A model generated the notes under the pieces. It did not search any database. It was not told the DNA's origin and saw only the letters and a list, made by a program, of their open reading frames with translations. Made by a program: the position numbers and the translations under genes. This document shows, in pieces, positions 52,165 to 59,280 of a stretch of DNA of 64,000 bases (within the stretch, counting starts at the first letter, position 1; every line of letters begins with the position of its first letter). The stretch covers positions 62,001-126,000 of the forward strand of contig NZ_JACNMQ010000004.1 in NCBI RefSeq assembly GCF_020622265.1. The letters run 5' to 3'. This stretch comes from Halomonas sp. M20. Lineage in GTDB: Bacteria; Pseudomonadota; Gammaproteobacteria; Pseudomonadales; Halomonadaceae.

Positions 52165-52602
52165 TCAAGTTGGCTTCTGGTTCAGCCACCCCGCCAGCTG
52201 GAATTCATCCTGGAGTAAATGCAATTCAGGTTGATGCTGCTTGGCAATTCGCTCCGCGAGCCGGGCCCCTTCTTCCAATAGATGAACTTCTATGCGGCGG
52301 CGATCCCCTTGCCCAGGGCGTCGCTCCACTAACCCAGCTTCTTCGCAGCGGTCGATCAGCGCAACGGTACCATGGTGTTTGGCCTGAAGACGCTCCGCCA
52401 ATTCGCCCACTGTCGCCCATTCTCGGCCTGTAAACCCCCGCAAGTGCAACAGAAGCTGATACTGCAGCGGGGTCAGTCCACTAGCGCGGCACATATCCTC
52501 ACTCTGCCGCAGGAAACAACGCAGGCGATAGCGAAAATGCGAGAGGCGCTCAAAATCGGTTTTAGCCAGTGATATGCGGGACGTGGATTCTGGCGATTCC
52601 AT
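52165..52602 (-). CDS. MarR-family transcriptional regulator
   Basis: The regulator has about 145 residues and the MarR winged-helix layout: FLRQSEDMCRASGLTPLQYQ, then GELAERLQAKHHGTVALIDR as recognition helix and ERRPGQGDRRRIEVHLLEEG as the wing. ATG at 52602 (MESPEST) has GAGAAGG upstream and is favoured over 52647. A perfect palindrome lies 37-57 bp upstream between this gene and the divergent Yip1-family gene. It may control that gene, itself, and through read-through the yadGH exporter 64 bp downstream. Confidence 0.88.
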   Translation of the reverse strand: MESPESTSRISLAKTDFERLSHFRYRLRCFLRQSEDMCRASGLTPLQYQLLLHLRGFTGREWATVGELAERLQAKHHGTVALIDRCEEAGLVERRPGQGDRRRIEVHLLEEGARLAERIAKQHQPELHLLQDEFQLAGWLNQKPT

Positions 52603-52638
52603 CCTTCTCTCCTTGACACTCAGCTTAAGCCAAACTAG

Positions 52639-52659
52639 AAATATCATAATATGATATTT
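52639..52659. promoter_or_regulatory. Perfect 10-bp inverted repeat, MarR operator candidate
   Basis: AAATATCATA and TATGATATTT flank a single A, a fully symmetric AT-rich site of the length MarR dimers bind. It lies 37 bp upstream of marR and 20 bp upstream of the divergent membrane-protein start, so it could repress both. Confidence 0.7.
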
Positions 52660-52679
52660 AATTTCGATCGAGGTGTATC

Positions 52680-53240
52680 ATGACGCCGATATCTCTAATG
52701 CAGCTACCCTTCTCCTCTACCCAGGGCTGGAAAGAGCTTTCCCGGCGCCAACCATCGGTACAATTGCTGGTACTGTGCATTGTGCTGCCGATGTCTCTCA
52801 TTCCACCCCTCATGCTCTACTACGCTGGCACTCATTATGGTGATGCATTCATGTCAGGATTCGCCGATAAACAGTGGCGCTTCATCACGACCATCTTCTT
52901 TCTGGCGGAGCTGTTGACCTTCGCGGTAATGGGCTGGCTAATCTACGAGATCGCCAATACCAGCAAGAACGCTCTTAGCATTCACGATGCCTATATGCTG
53001 GCGGCCCTTGCACCTATTCCGATGTGGCTGTCGGCGTTGGCGCTCTGGGTGCCTAGCCTGGCGTTCAATATCATCGTTGCGCTAATCGCACTAGGTGTTT
53101 CCTGCAGCCTCGTCTACCACGGATTGAAAGGCCTGGCACGCGAACAAGACGAGATGGAAACCATGTCGGCAGCTTATACGATCATGTCTGCAAGCGTATT
53201 GGCCTGGGGATTGCTGATCGCGGTCGCTTGGGCTTATTGA
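52680..53240 (+). CDS. Yip1-family inner-membrane protein
   Basis: The 186-residue protein has about five membrane helices (28-52, 70-92, 105-120, 122-140, 165-183) and the Yip1-type opening PFSSTQGWKELSRRQPSVQL. HDAYMLAALAPIPMWLSALA in the middle matches bacterial Yip1 proteins. The function is unknown. The start is only 20 bp from the MarR palindrome, indicating regulation by the divergent MarR protein. Confidence 0.82.
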   Translation: MTPISLMQLPFSSTQGWKELSRRQPSVQLLVLCIVLPMSLIPPLMLYYAGTHYGDAFMSGFADKQWRFITTIFFLAELLTFAVMGWLIYEIANTSKNALSIHDAYMLAALAPIPMWLSALALWVPSLAFNIIVALIALGVSCSLVYHGLKGLAREQDEMETMSAAYTIMSASVLAWGLLIAVAWAY

Positions 53241-53304
53241 AGCAAAGTGAACCACTCTTTCACCCATCACTTGACCCATATAAGCCATCGTTCTACGCTT
53301 GCGA

Positions 53305-53416
53305 GCATTCCTGGGGGAGTCCAAGCGGACTGAGATTCCGCTGTCAGACGTATGAACATGGCAGCGGTAACCCTTCGAACCTGATCCGGATCATGCCGGC
53401 GAAGGGAAGGAAGTGC
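53305..53416 (+). ncRNA. TPP riboswitch (THI element) upstream of the thiV-like gene
   Basis: The conserved blocks are in order: GGGGGAGTCC with GACTGAGA (53313-53335), then ACCCTTCGAACCTGATC and ATGCCGGCGAAGGGAAG (53368-53409). GCATTCCT and AGGAAGTGC close the P1 stem. The variable P3 region between them includes CCGCTGTCAG. About 77 bp separate it from the Shine-Dalgarno region, with a small hairpin (ACGCC/GGCGT) but no T-run, so control of translation is more likely than transcription termination. Confidence 0.93.
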
Positions 53417-53505
53417 CTCTCTGTCACGCTTCTACCCCAACGCGATTACGCCTTCATCACGGCGTTCGGCATCCTGCCGGACATTTTCACGTAATGGAGA
53501 GAGTA

Positions 53506-54948
53506 ATGCTAACGACTGCTCATGCGCTCTGGTGGCTCATCGCCTTTGCGACACTGTTCGCCCTGCCCGGCATGCTCTACGCCAGGCGCCATCACGAAAG
53601 CCTCGAAGACTTCATCATCGCCCGCAACAGTCAGAGTGCCACTGCCACGGTACTGACCCTGATGGCGTCCACCCTGGGCACCTGGATTCTATTCGGCCCG
53701 GCCCAGGCCGCTACCTGGGGCGGCTTGGCAGCGATCACCGGCTATGCGCTAGGCTCGCTGGCCCCGCGCTTGGTGATGATTCCGCTAGGCCGACGCCTAC
53801 GCGAGTTTTCTCCCGAAGGACACTCGCTGACCGAGTTCGTGATGAGTCGCTACGGCCGTCCCATGTACGCTTTCACCCTGCTCATCATGCTGTTTTATCT
53901 GTTCATTTCCCTGGCTGCCGGCATCACCGCCATCGCCATGATGGTGGAGCTGGTCGCACCGGTGCCGCTATGGGCCACCAGCGTGATCGTGATGAGCGCT
54001 ACCCTGCTTTATACCCTCTACGGCGGACTGCGCGCCTCGATCTTCACCGACAAGGTGCAGATGATCGTGATCCTGCCGCTGCTGTTTGTACTCATCGTCT
54101 TCGGCTGGCAGGCCGCCGGCGGCATCACACCCACCCTCGAAGGGCTTGCAACCAATGCGCCGCAACTTCTGAACATCGCCGATCTGGGAGGGCTAAAGGC
54201 TGGTATCACCTTCTTTCTGGCAGTGCTCTTGACTGGGCTTTTCTATCAGGGCAACTGGCAGCGGGTATATGCCGCGCGGAATAACCGGGCTGTGCGATTG
54301 GGCTTCTTTCTTGGTGGGCTCTTGAGCACGCCGATGATCTTCATGATGGGGCTGTTCGGTCTAGCCTTTGTTGGTTTGGGGTTGCCCGGAGACGGCTCCG
54401 TAGCCCTGTTCAGCGTACTGCTCGATAACGCGCCAGGCTGGTTCGCCATCGGCCTGATCTTTCTGGGACTTGCTCTGGTGATGAGCAGCGCGGACACCAG
54501 CATCAGCGCGGTGTCCAGCATGATCGCCGTGGACGGCGGGCGGCTGATGCCCCGTGCCAGCGACGCTCATCTGATGCGCCTGTCCCGTTGGCTGATGCTG
54601 GCAATCGCGGTTCCCGTCATCTTCGTGGCGGCTCAAGGCTACAGCGTGCTCTACTTGTTCCTGCTGGCGGATCTGTTCTGCTGCGCGGCGGCGTTCCCGG
54701 TCTTCTTCGGGCTGTTCAATCGCCGCTTCAATGGTCGCGCTGCGGTGCTGGCAACCGCTGGTGGCCTGGTTGCAGGGCTCTTCATGTTCCCCGCGCCAGG
54801 CGATGCCCTGAACACCCTGATGGAGTCCTTCCTGCTCGCCACTTTCGTGCCGGTGATCGTGGCCTTGGCCATGCTCGTCCTCCTGCCAGCCAAGGAGCGA
54901 TTTGATTTCGCGATCTTGAAGTCCGGCGTGCGGCGCTTTGAGGGTTAA
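53506..54948 (+). CDS. SSS-family symporter under TPP riboswitch control (ThiV-like)
   Basis: The 480-residue sodium symporter has about thirteen helices. ESLEDFIIARNSQSATATVL near residue 30, STLGTWILFGPAQAATWGGL near 55 and MSSADTSISAVSSMIAVDGG near 340 are SSS features. I choose ATG 53506, since GGAGAGAG lies just upstream; another ATG at 53494 would add four residues. The TPP riboswitch immediately upstream points to uptake of thiamine or a thiamine precursor such as the pyrimidine or thiazole moiety, as proposed for ThiV proteins of the same superfamily. Its stop codon overlaps that of the convergent monooxygenase gene (TTAA). Confidence 0.88.
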   Translation: MLTTAHALWWLIAFATLFALPGMLYARRHHESLEDFIIARNSQSATATVLTLMASTLGTWILFGPAQAATWGGLAAITGYALGSLAPRLVMIPLGRRLREFSPEGHSLTEFVMSRYGRPMYAFTLLIMLFYLFISLAAGITAIAMMVELVAPVPLWATSVIVMSATLLYTLYGGLRASIFTDKVQMIVILPLLFVLIVFGWQAAGGITPTLEGLATNAPQLLNIADLGGLKAGITFFLAVLLTGLFYQGNWQRVYAARNNRAVRLGFFLGGLLSTPMIFMMGLFGLAFVGLGLPGDGSVALFSVLLDNAPGWFAIGLIFLGLALVMSSADTSISAVSSMIAVDGGRLMPRASDAHLMRLSRWLMLAIAVPVIFVAAQGYSVLYLFLLADLFCCAAAFPVFFGLFNRRFNGRAAVLATAGGLVAGLFMFPAPGDALNTLMESFLLATFVPVIVALAMLVLLPAKERFDFAILKSGVRRFEG

Positions 54949-56249
54949 GGGCGCTCGAGCCCGAAATGCCCTCGCAGCGTGGTGGTGTCGTACGCTTCCC
55001 GGAACAGGCCGCGGCGCTGTAGTTCCGGGATGACATGTTCGACGAAATCCTCGATGCCGGAAGGCAGCGACGGCGGCATCAGGTTGAAACCATCCGCGCC
55101 CCCTTCCCCGAACCAGCGTTCCATCTCGTCGGCGATGCTTTCCGGCGTGCCGATCATGGTGCAGTGGCCGCCCCCTGCGGCCAGCCGACCTAAAAGCTCC
55201 CGAAGCGTCGGCTGCTCGGTTTCGATGATGCGCAAGATCGTGGAGTAACGCCCCTGAGGGCCGGTGAACTCGGCAAGCGGCGGCAGTTCCGGCACCGGCG
55301 CGTCCAGTTCCCAACCGCTGCAGTCCTGTTCGATGAACAGCCCCAATTGGCGCAGTGACGCCGCCACCGGCAGGCACTCATCCAGGGCGCGCTGCTTGGC
55401 CTTGGCCTCTTCCATAGTGGAACCCACATAGGTGACGAGACCGGGCAGGATGGGCACCGGAGCACTGCGCCCCGCTGCTTTCACCCGAGCCTTGATGTCC
55501 CGGTAGTAGTCCTGGGCGGTGGGTAGATCGTAGGCGACGGCGTAAATGGCTTCTGCATAGCGGGCGGCGAGATCGCGCCCCTGCTCCGAGGCGCCAGCCT
55601 GTATCAATACCGGATGTCCCTGGGGCGGACGCGAGAGATTCAGCGGCCCATCGACGAGAAAGTGCTCGCCCTGGTGATGGATCTTGCGCACCTTGCCCGG
55701 ATCGGCATAGCGTCCTTTGCGGTCGCGCTCGATGGCGTCGTCCGCCCAGCTATCCCAGAGCGCCAGCACCGCCTGCACGAACTCCTCGGCTCGGGCGTAG
55801 CGCTCGGCGTGAGAAGGCATGGAAACGTAGTTATGATTGCGCGCCTCAACGTCGAACATCGAGGTCACCACGTTCCAGCCCACGCGGCCGCCGGAAATAT
55901 GATCCAGCGATCCTACCAGCCGTGCGGCATGAAACGGCGTATAGAAGGTGCTCGAAATGGTACTGATCAGACCAATGTGCTGGGTCGCCCGACTCATGGC
56001 AGAAAGTGCCGTCAGCGGTTCGAGATGCCAGTGAAAGCCATCCTCCACGCTGCCGGCACTCATGCCATCGGCGAAGAACACCGCGTCCAGCTTGCCTCGC
56101 TCGGCGATCTGGGCGAGGGATTCGTAATAGGCGATATCCGTCAGCCGCTCCGCTGCGGAATCCGGGTGCCGCCAGGCCGCCCGATGATGGCCGCAGCCCA
56201 TGATGAACAGGTTGATGTGCAGTTTTTCGGTCTCGTCGCGCTTTTTCAT
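54945..56249 (-). CDS. SnaA/DszA/NtaA-type flavin-dependent monooxygenase (LLM class), thiamine-regulated
   Basis: The 434-residue luciferase-like enzyme belongs to the NtaA/SnaA/DszA branch: ERGKLDAVFFADGMSAG near 50, STISSTFYTPFHAARLVGSL near 98, GGRVGWNVVTSMFDVEARN near 120 and HPVLIQAGASEQGRDLAARY near 215. Such enzymes use FMNH2 from a separate reductase to oxidise sulfur or nitrogen compounds. It is translationally coupled (TGATG) to the SDR gene behind a TPP riboswitch, so expression should rise when TPP is low. No flavin reductase gene is adjacent. The substrate is unknown; a thiazole or pyrimidine derivative is an inference from regulation. Confidence 0.87.
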   Translation of the reverse strand: MKKRDETEKLHINLFIMGCGHHRAAWRHPDSAAERLTDIAYYESLAQIAERGKLDAVFFADGMSAGSVEDGFHWHLEPLTALSAMSRATQHIGLISTISSTFYTPFHAARLVGSLDHISGGRVGWNVVTSMFDVEARNHNYVSMPSHAERYARAEEFVQAVLALWDSWADDAIERDRKGRYADPGKVRKIHHQGEHFLVDGPLNLSRPPQGHPVLIQAGASEQGRDLAARYAEAIYAVAYDLPTAQDYYRDIKARVKAAGRSAPVPILPGLVTYVGSTMEEAKAKQRALDECLPVAASLRQLGLFIEQDCSGWELDAPVPELPPLAEFTGPQGRYSTILRIIETEQPTLRELLGRLAAGGGHCTMIGTPESIADEMERWFGEGGADGFNLMPPSLPSGIEDFVEHVIPELQRRGLFREAYDTTTLRGHFGLERP

Positions 56250-57025
56250 CAGCCCTTCACCAGTCCGCCGTCCACGATCAGATTCTGGCCGGTAACGGCT
56301 CGCGCCCAGGGCGAGGCGAAGAACAGCGCCGCATCGGCGAACTCTTCTGGCGTGGTGACGCGACGCAGCGGGGTATTTTGCGCGATGAGATCGAACACCG
56401 ATTCCGGCGTGGCGCTGGAGGCATCCGTGGTACGCAAAAGTCCGCCGGAGATCATGTTCACGGTGATGTTGTCCGGACCCAGATCCTGGGACAACGTGCG
56501 GGTCAAGGACAGCAGCGCCGCCTTGCCGGCGGTATAATCGTGATAAGGCACGACCGGGTTCTGAAACAGATTGGTGCCGATATTGAGGATGCGCCCACCG
56601 CCCTGTTCCCGCATGCCGGGCAGTGCTGCTTGAACGGTATTCAGCGCACCGCGATTCACGCCTTCGAGCTGCTGGCTCATCTGCGCCCAGCTGAGGCTAT
56701 CCGCCTGGGGTCTAGCCTCGCCATTGAAGGAGAAACTCGGCAGCGCATTGTTCACCACGGTGGTGATTGGCGCGCCGAAGTGGCTGTGGGCGCTATCGAA
56801 AAGCGTCTTGACTGCTTCTGGATCGGTTACATCCGCCTGAACCGCCAGGGCACGCTCAGGGGCTTCACTGGCCAGCGCGTTTGCAGCCTCGCCGCTGTTC
56901 AGATAGTTGATCACTACTCGCGCACCCTGGCCAAGAAATGCACGCGACAGATGCGCGCCAAGCCCGCGGGCGCCACCGGTGATCAGAACGATCTGAGTAT
57001 CGATTGCAGGAGAGAAATTGGACAT
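56249..57025 (-). CDS. Short-chain dehydrogenase/reductase under TPP riboswitch control
   Basis: The SDR has about 258 residues. The cofactor motif is TGGARGLG (about 16-23), NNA appears as VVNNALPSF, and the active-site Y-x-x-x-K is in YHDYTAGKAALL. The residue 13 positions before the tyrosine, usually serine, is threonine (LNIGTNLF). ATG at 57025 is preceded by GAGGAG; an in-frame ATG at 57046 is less well placed. It is the first gene after a TPP riboswitch and is coupled to the monooxygenase. FabG-like annotation would be misleading, as no fatty-acid gene is near; an alcohol or ketone in thiamine precursor salvage is more consistent. Confidence 0.87.
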   Translation of the reverse strand: MSNFSPAIDTQIVLITGGARGLGAHLSRAFLGQGARVVINYLNSGEAANALASEAPERALAVQADVTDPEAVKTLFDSAHSHFGAPITTVVNNALPSFSFNGEARPQADSLSWAQMSQQLEGVNRGALNTVQAALPGMREQGGGRILNIGTNLFQNPVVPYHDYTAGKAALLSLTRTLSQDLGPDNITVNMISGGLLRTTDASSATPESVFDLIAQNTPLRRVTTPEEFADAALFFASPWARAVTGQNLIVDGGLVKG

Positions 57026-57072
57026 GAAAAAGGCTCCTCGCGGCAATAAAAGGGTGCCGCCATGGAGCCAGC

Positions 57073-57148
57073 TGACATCCCTTCGCCAGCATTAACTGGA
57101 TCAGGTTCAACGGGTATTGTCTCAGCGGCAACGACCGCACCCCGTGTC
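57073..57148 (-). ncRNA. TPP riboswitch (THI element) upstream of the SDR-monooxygenase operon
   Basis: On the minus strand the blocks read ACACGGGGTGCGG, GCTGAGACAATACCCG, TTGAACCTGATCCAGTTAA and TGCTGGCGAAGGGATGTC, a textbook THI element closed by GACA/TGTC as P1. It ends about 48 bp before the SDR start codon, leaving room for a sequestrator of GAGGAG but no visible T-run terminator. Confidence 0.95.
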
Positions 57149-57301
57149 GAACCCACACCATAGCGCATTGTCACGAACCAGAACAGCCGCGACCTTTCAG
57201 GAATGCTCGAGGAAAACCATGACGCTGAAAGGCAACGAAGAACGCGGCAAGTCATGCGTTTGCTGCATAGACGCAAGAAAAGGAAACTGGAGGGATAAAA
57301 G

Positions 57302-57377
57302 TGGCGTCCCATAGGGGGTTCGAACCCCTGTTACCGCCGTGAAAGGGCGGTGTCCTGGACCACTAGACGAATGGGAC
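57302..57377 (-). tRNA. tRNA-Glu (TTC), copy 1
   Basis: The minus strand starts GTCCCATTCGTCTAGTGG, has anticodon loop CTTTCAC (anticodon TTC), T arm GGGGTTCGAACCCC, and ends ATGGGACGCCA with CCA encoded. The 76-nt gene is repeated 212 bp away at 57514. Confidence 0.96.
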
Positions 57378-57401
57378 GTAACGGTAGGAAAGTTGGATAT
57401 T

Positions 57402-57476
57402 TGGAGCGGGAAACGAGATTCGAACTCGCGACCCTCGCCTTGGCAAGGCGATGCTCTACCACTGAGCTATTCCCGC
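57402..57476 (-). tRNA. tRNA-Gly (GCC)
   Basis: The minus strand starts GCGGGAATAGCTCAGTGG, has anticodon loop TTGCCAA (anticodon GCC), and ends TTCCCGCTCCA, with T as discriminator and CCA encoded. It lies between the two tRNA-Glu genes; the three are probably one transcript. Confidence 0.96.
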
Positions 57477-57513
57477 ATTGACTCCAGCTTTTCAAACACC
57501 TGCGAGAAGGAAG

Positions 57514-57589
57514 TGGCGTCCCATAGGGGGTTCGAACCCCTGTTACCGCCGTGAAAGGGCGGTGTCCTGGACCACTAGACGAATGGGAC
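57514..57589 (-). tRNA. tRNA-Glu (TTC), copy 2
   Basis: The sequence is identical to the copy at 57302-57377 as far as I can read, with anticodon TTC and encoded CCA. It is the first gene of the Glu-Gly-Glu cluster in the direction of transcription. Confidence 0.96.
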
Positions 57590-57736
57590 GCAGTGCCTTG
57601 CCTCGTCGAGGTGGCGCGTATATTAATTAGCCCTGTGATGGGTGTCAAGCATCCGCGACTGCAAAAAATGAGAGTGGAAAGTTACCCGCTTCTCGTTGTC
57701 TCATGGCATGCAGGCAAACAGGAAATTGGAGCTTCC

Positions 57737-58138
57737 ATGAGCAACAAGATTCAAAAGAGCGATGAGCAGTGGCGTGAACAACTCACCCCGGAGCAGTATC
57801 ACGTGACTCGCGAGAAAGGCACCGAGCCCCCTTTCAGCGGCGATCATCAGATAGGTGACGAACATGGCATCTATCACTGCGTGTGCTGTGGTGCGGCGCT
57901 ATTCGAGAACGAGCGCAAGTTCGAAGCGGGCTGCGGCTGGCCGAGTTTCGATCGCCCCTTGGCCGAGGCTGCGGTAGACGAACATTACGACGACTCGCAT
58001 GCCATGCGCCGCATCGAGGTGGTGTGTTCGCGCTGCGATGCTCACCTGGGTCATGTCTTTCCGGATGGCCCTAAAGAGACTACCGGGCTGCGCTACTGCA
58101 TCAACTCCGTCTCCCTGGACTTTCATCCTGGCGAATAG
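57737..58138 (+). CDS. msrB: Peptide-methionine (R)-S-oxide reductase MsrB
   Basis: The 133-residue enzyme reduces methionine R-sulfoxide in proteins. Zinc ligands are C48/C51 (HCVCCGAAL) and C97/C100 (VVCSRCDAH), and the catalytic cysteine is C121 in GLRYCINSVSLDF. The start at 57737 has TTGGAGC upstream; a long in-frame extension back to 57551 runs into the tRNA-Glu gene and is not real. Confidence 0.93.
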   Translation: MSNKIQKSDEQWREQLTPEQYHVTREKGTEPPFSGDHQIGDEHGIYHCVCCGAALFENERKFEAGCGWPSFDRPLAEAAVDEHYDDSHAMRRIEVVCSRCDAHLGHVFPDGPKETTGLRYCINSVSLDFHPGE

Positions 58139-58244
58139 CTCCGATGAATAGTTCTGACGAATAGATAGGTAAAATCGGCAATCGAGTTCGGGCGTCAGTC
58201 TGCTAGAATGGCGCCCATTTCGCAGGCAGTAGAAGGGTTCGACG

Positions 58245-59183
58245 ATGCTCGGCTGGTACCCAGGACACATGAACAAGGCGCGCCGCCAAATCAAGGAGGC
58301 GCTGCCGGAAATCGATGTGGTGCTTGAGGTGCTTGATGCCCGCCTGCCCTACTCCAGCGCCAATCCCATGCTCGCCGAACTCACCGAGCACAAGCCGGTA
58401 TTGAAGATTCTATCCAGGGCGGATCTGGCCGATCCTGCGCGTACCGAGCAATGGGTCGCTCACTTCGACGCCCAGGAAGCCACTCGCGCCCTGGCGGTCA
58501 CCACCACCAACGCCCGGGAACTCAAGCGCATTCCCAAACTGTGCCATGAACTGGCCGGCAGGGTGCGTGCGGATCGGGATGTGCGGGTCATGGTCATGGG
58601 CATACCCAACGTGGGTAAATCGACCCTGATCAATGGCCTGGCGGGCCGCAAGATCGCCAAGACCGGCAATGAACCCGCGGTCACCAAGCGTCAGCAGAAG
58701 ATTCGTATAGAAGGCCGCATTGCCCTGACCGATACCCCTGGCGTGCTGTGGCCGAAGATCGAGAATCAGGCCAGCGCCTACCGCCTGGCGGCGAGCGGCG
58801 CGATTCGCGACACCGCCATCGACTATCTCGATGTGGCGATGATCACCGCTGCGGAGCTTGCCAAACGCTACCCGGATGAGCTGACTGCGCGCTTCAAGCT
58901 CAACGAGTTACCGGTTTACGTTCCTGTTTCACAGACCCGCGACGTCGATGCCGACGGCCCGCTCAACCCTGATCTGCTGGCATTAGCGGGCTTCGATGGA
59001 CAGGCCATCGTCAAGGAGATCGCCAGCAAGCGCGGCGGGCTGCGTCCCGGCGGCGAAGTCGATCTGCATCGCGGCGCCGAGGTACTACTGCACGAACTGC
59101 GCGACGGCAAGCTGGGGCGCCTGACCCTGGAAACCCCTGAAGATATTCCTGCATCCGCGCCGGAAGACATGGTGGCGGAATAG
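58245..59183 (+). CDS. ylqF: Ribosome biogenesis GTPase YlqF/RbgA
   Basis: The 312-residue protein is a circularly permuted GTPase. The G4-like SRADL (57-61) comes before the P-loop GIPNVGKSTLINGL (119-132) and G3 DTPGVLWP. The N-terminus WYPGHMNKARRQIKE is the RbgA signature. It acts in late 50S subunit assembly. It stands between msrB and alaA on the same strand with over 95 bp on each side. Confidence 0.92.
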   Translation: MLGWYPGHMNKARRQIKEALPEIDVVLEVLDARLPYSSANPMLAELTEHKPVLKILSRADLADPARTEQWVAHFDAQEATRALAVTTTNARELKRIPKLCHELAGRVRADRDVRVMVMGIPNVGKSTLINGLAGRKIAKTGNEPAVTKRQQKIRIEGRIALTDTPGVLWPKIENQASAYRLAASGAIRDTAIDYLDVAMITAAELAKRYPDELTARFKLNELPVYVPVSQTRDVDADGPLNPDLLALAGFDGQAIVKEIASKRGGLRPGGEVDLHRGAEVLLHELRDGKLGRLTLETPEDIPASAPEDMVAE

Positions 59184-59280
59184 GCTCGCACTCACGGCCT
59201 ATTGAGGCTTTGGCGGCACCGTCGTATCGCGTATGCTGAGCGTGCCTTGCTCATACGTACACGTCGTCAACGGAACCCTC

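Noticed and set aside
56249-57025. 3-oxoacyl-ACP reductase (FabG) for the SDR
   Set aside because: The family resemblance is general, the catalytic serine is replaced by threonine, and the TPP riboswitch and the monooxygenase partner do not fit fatty-acid synthesis.
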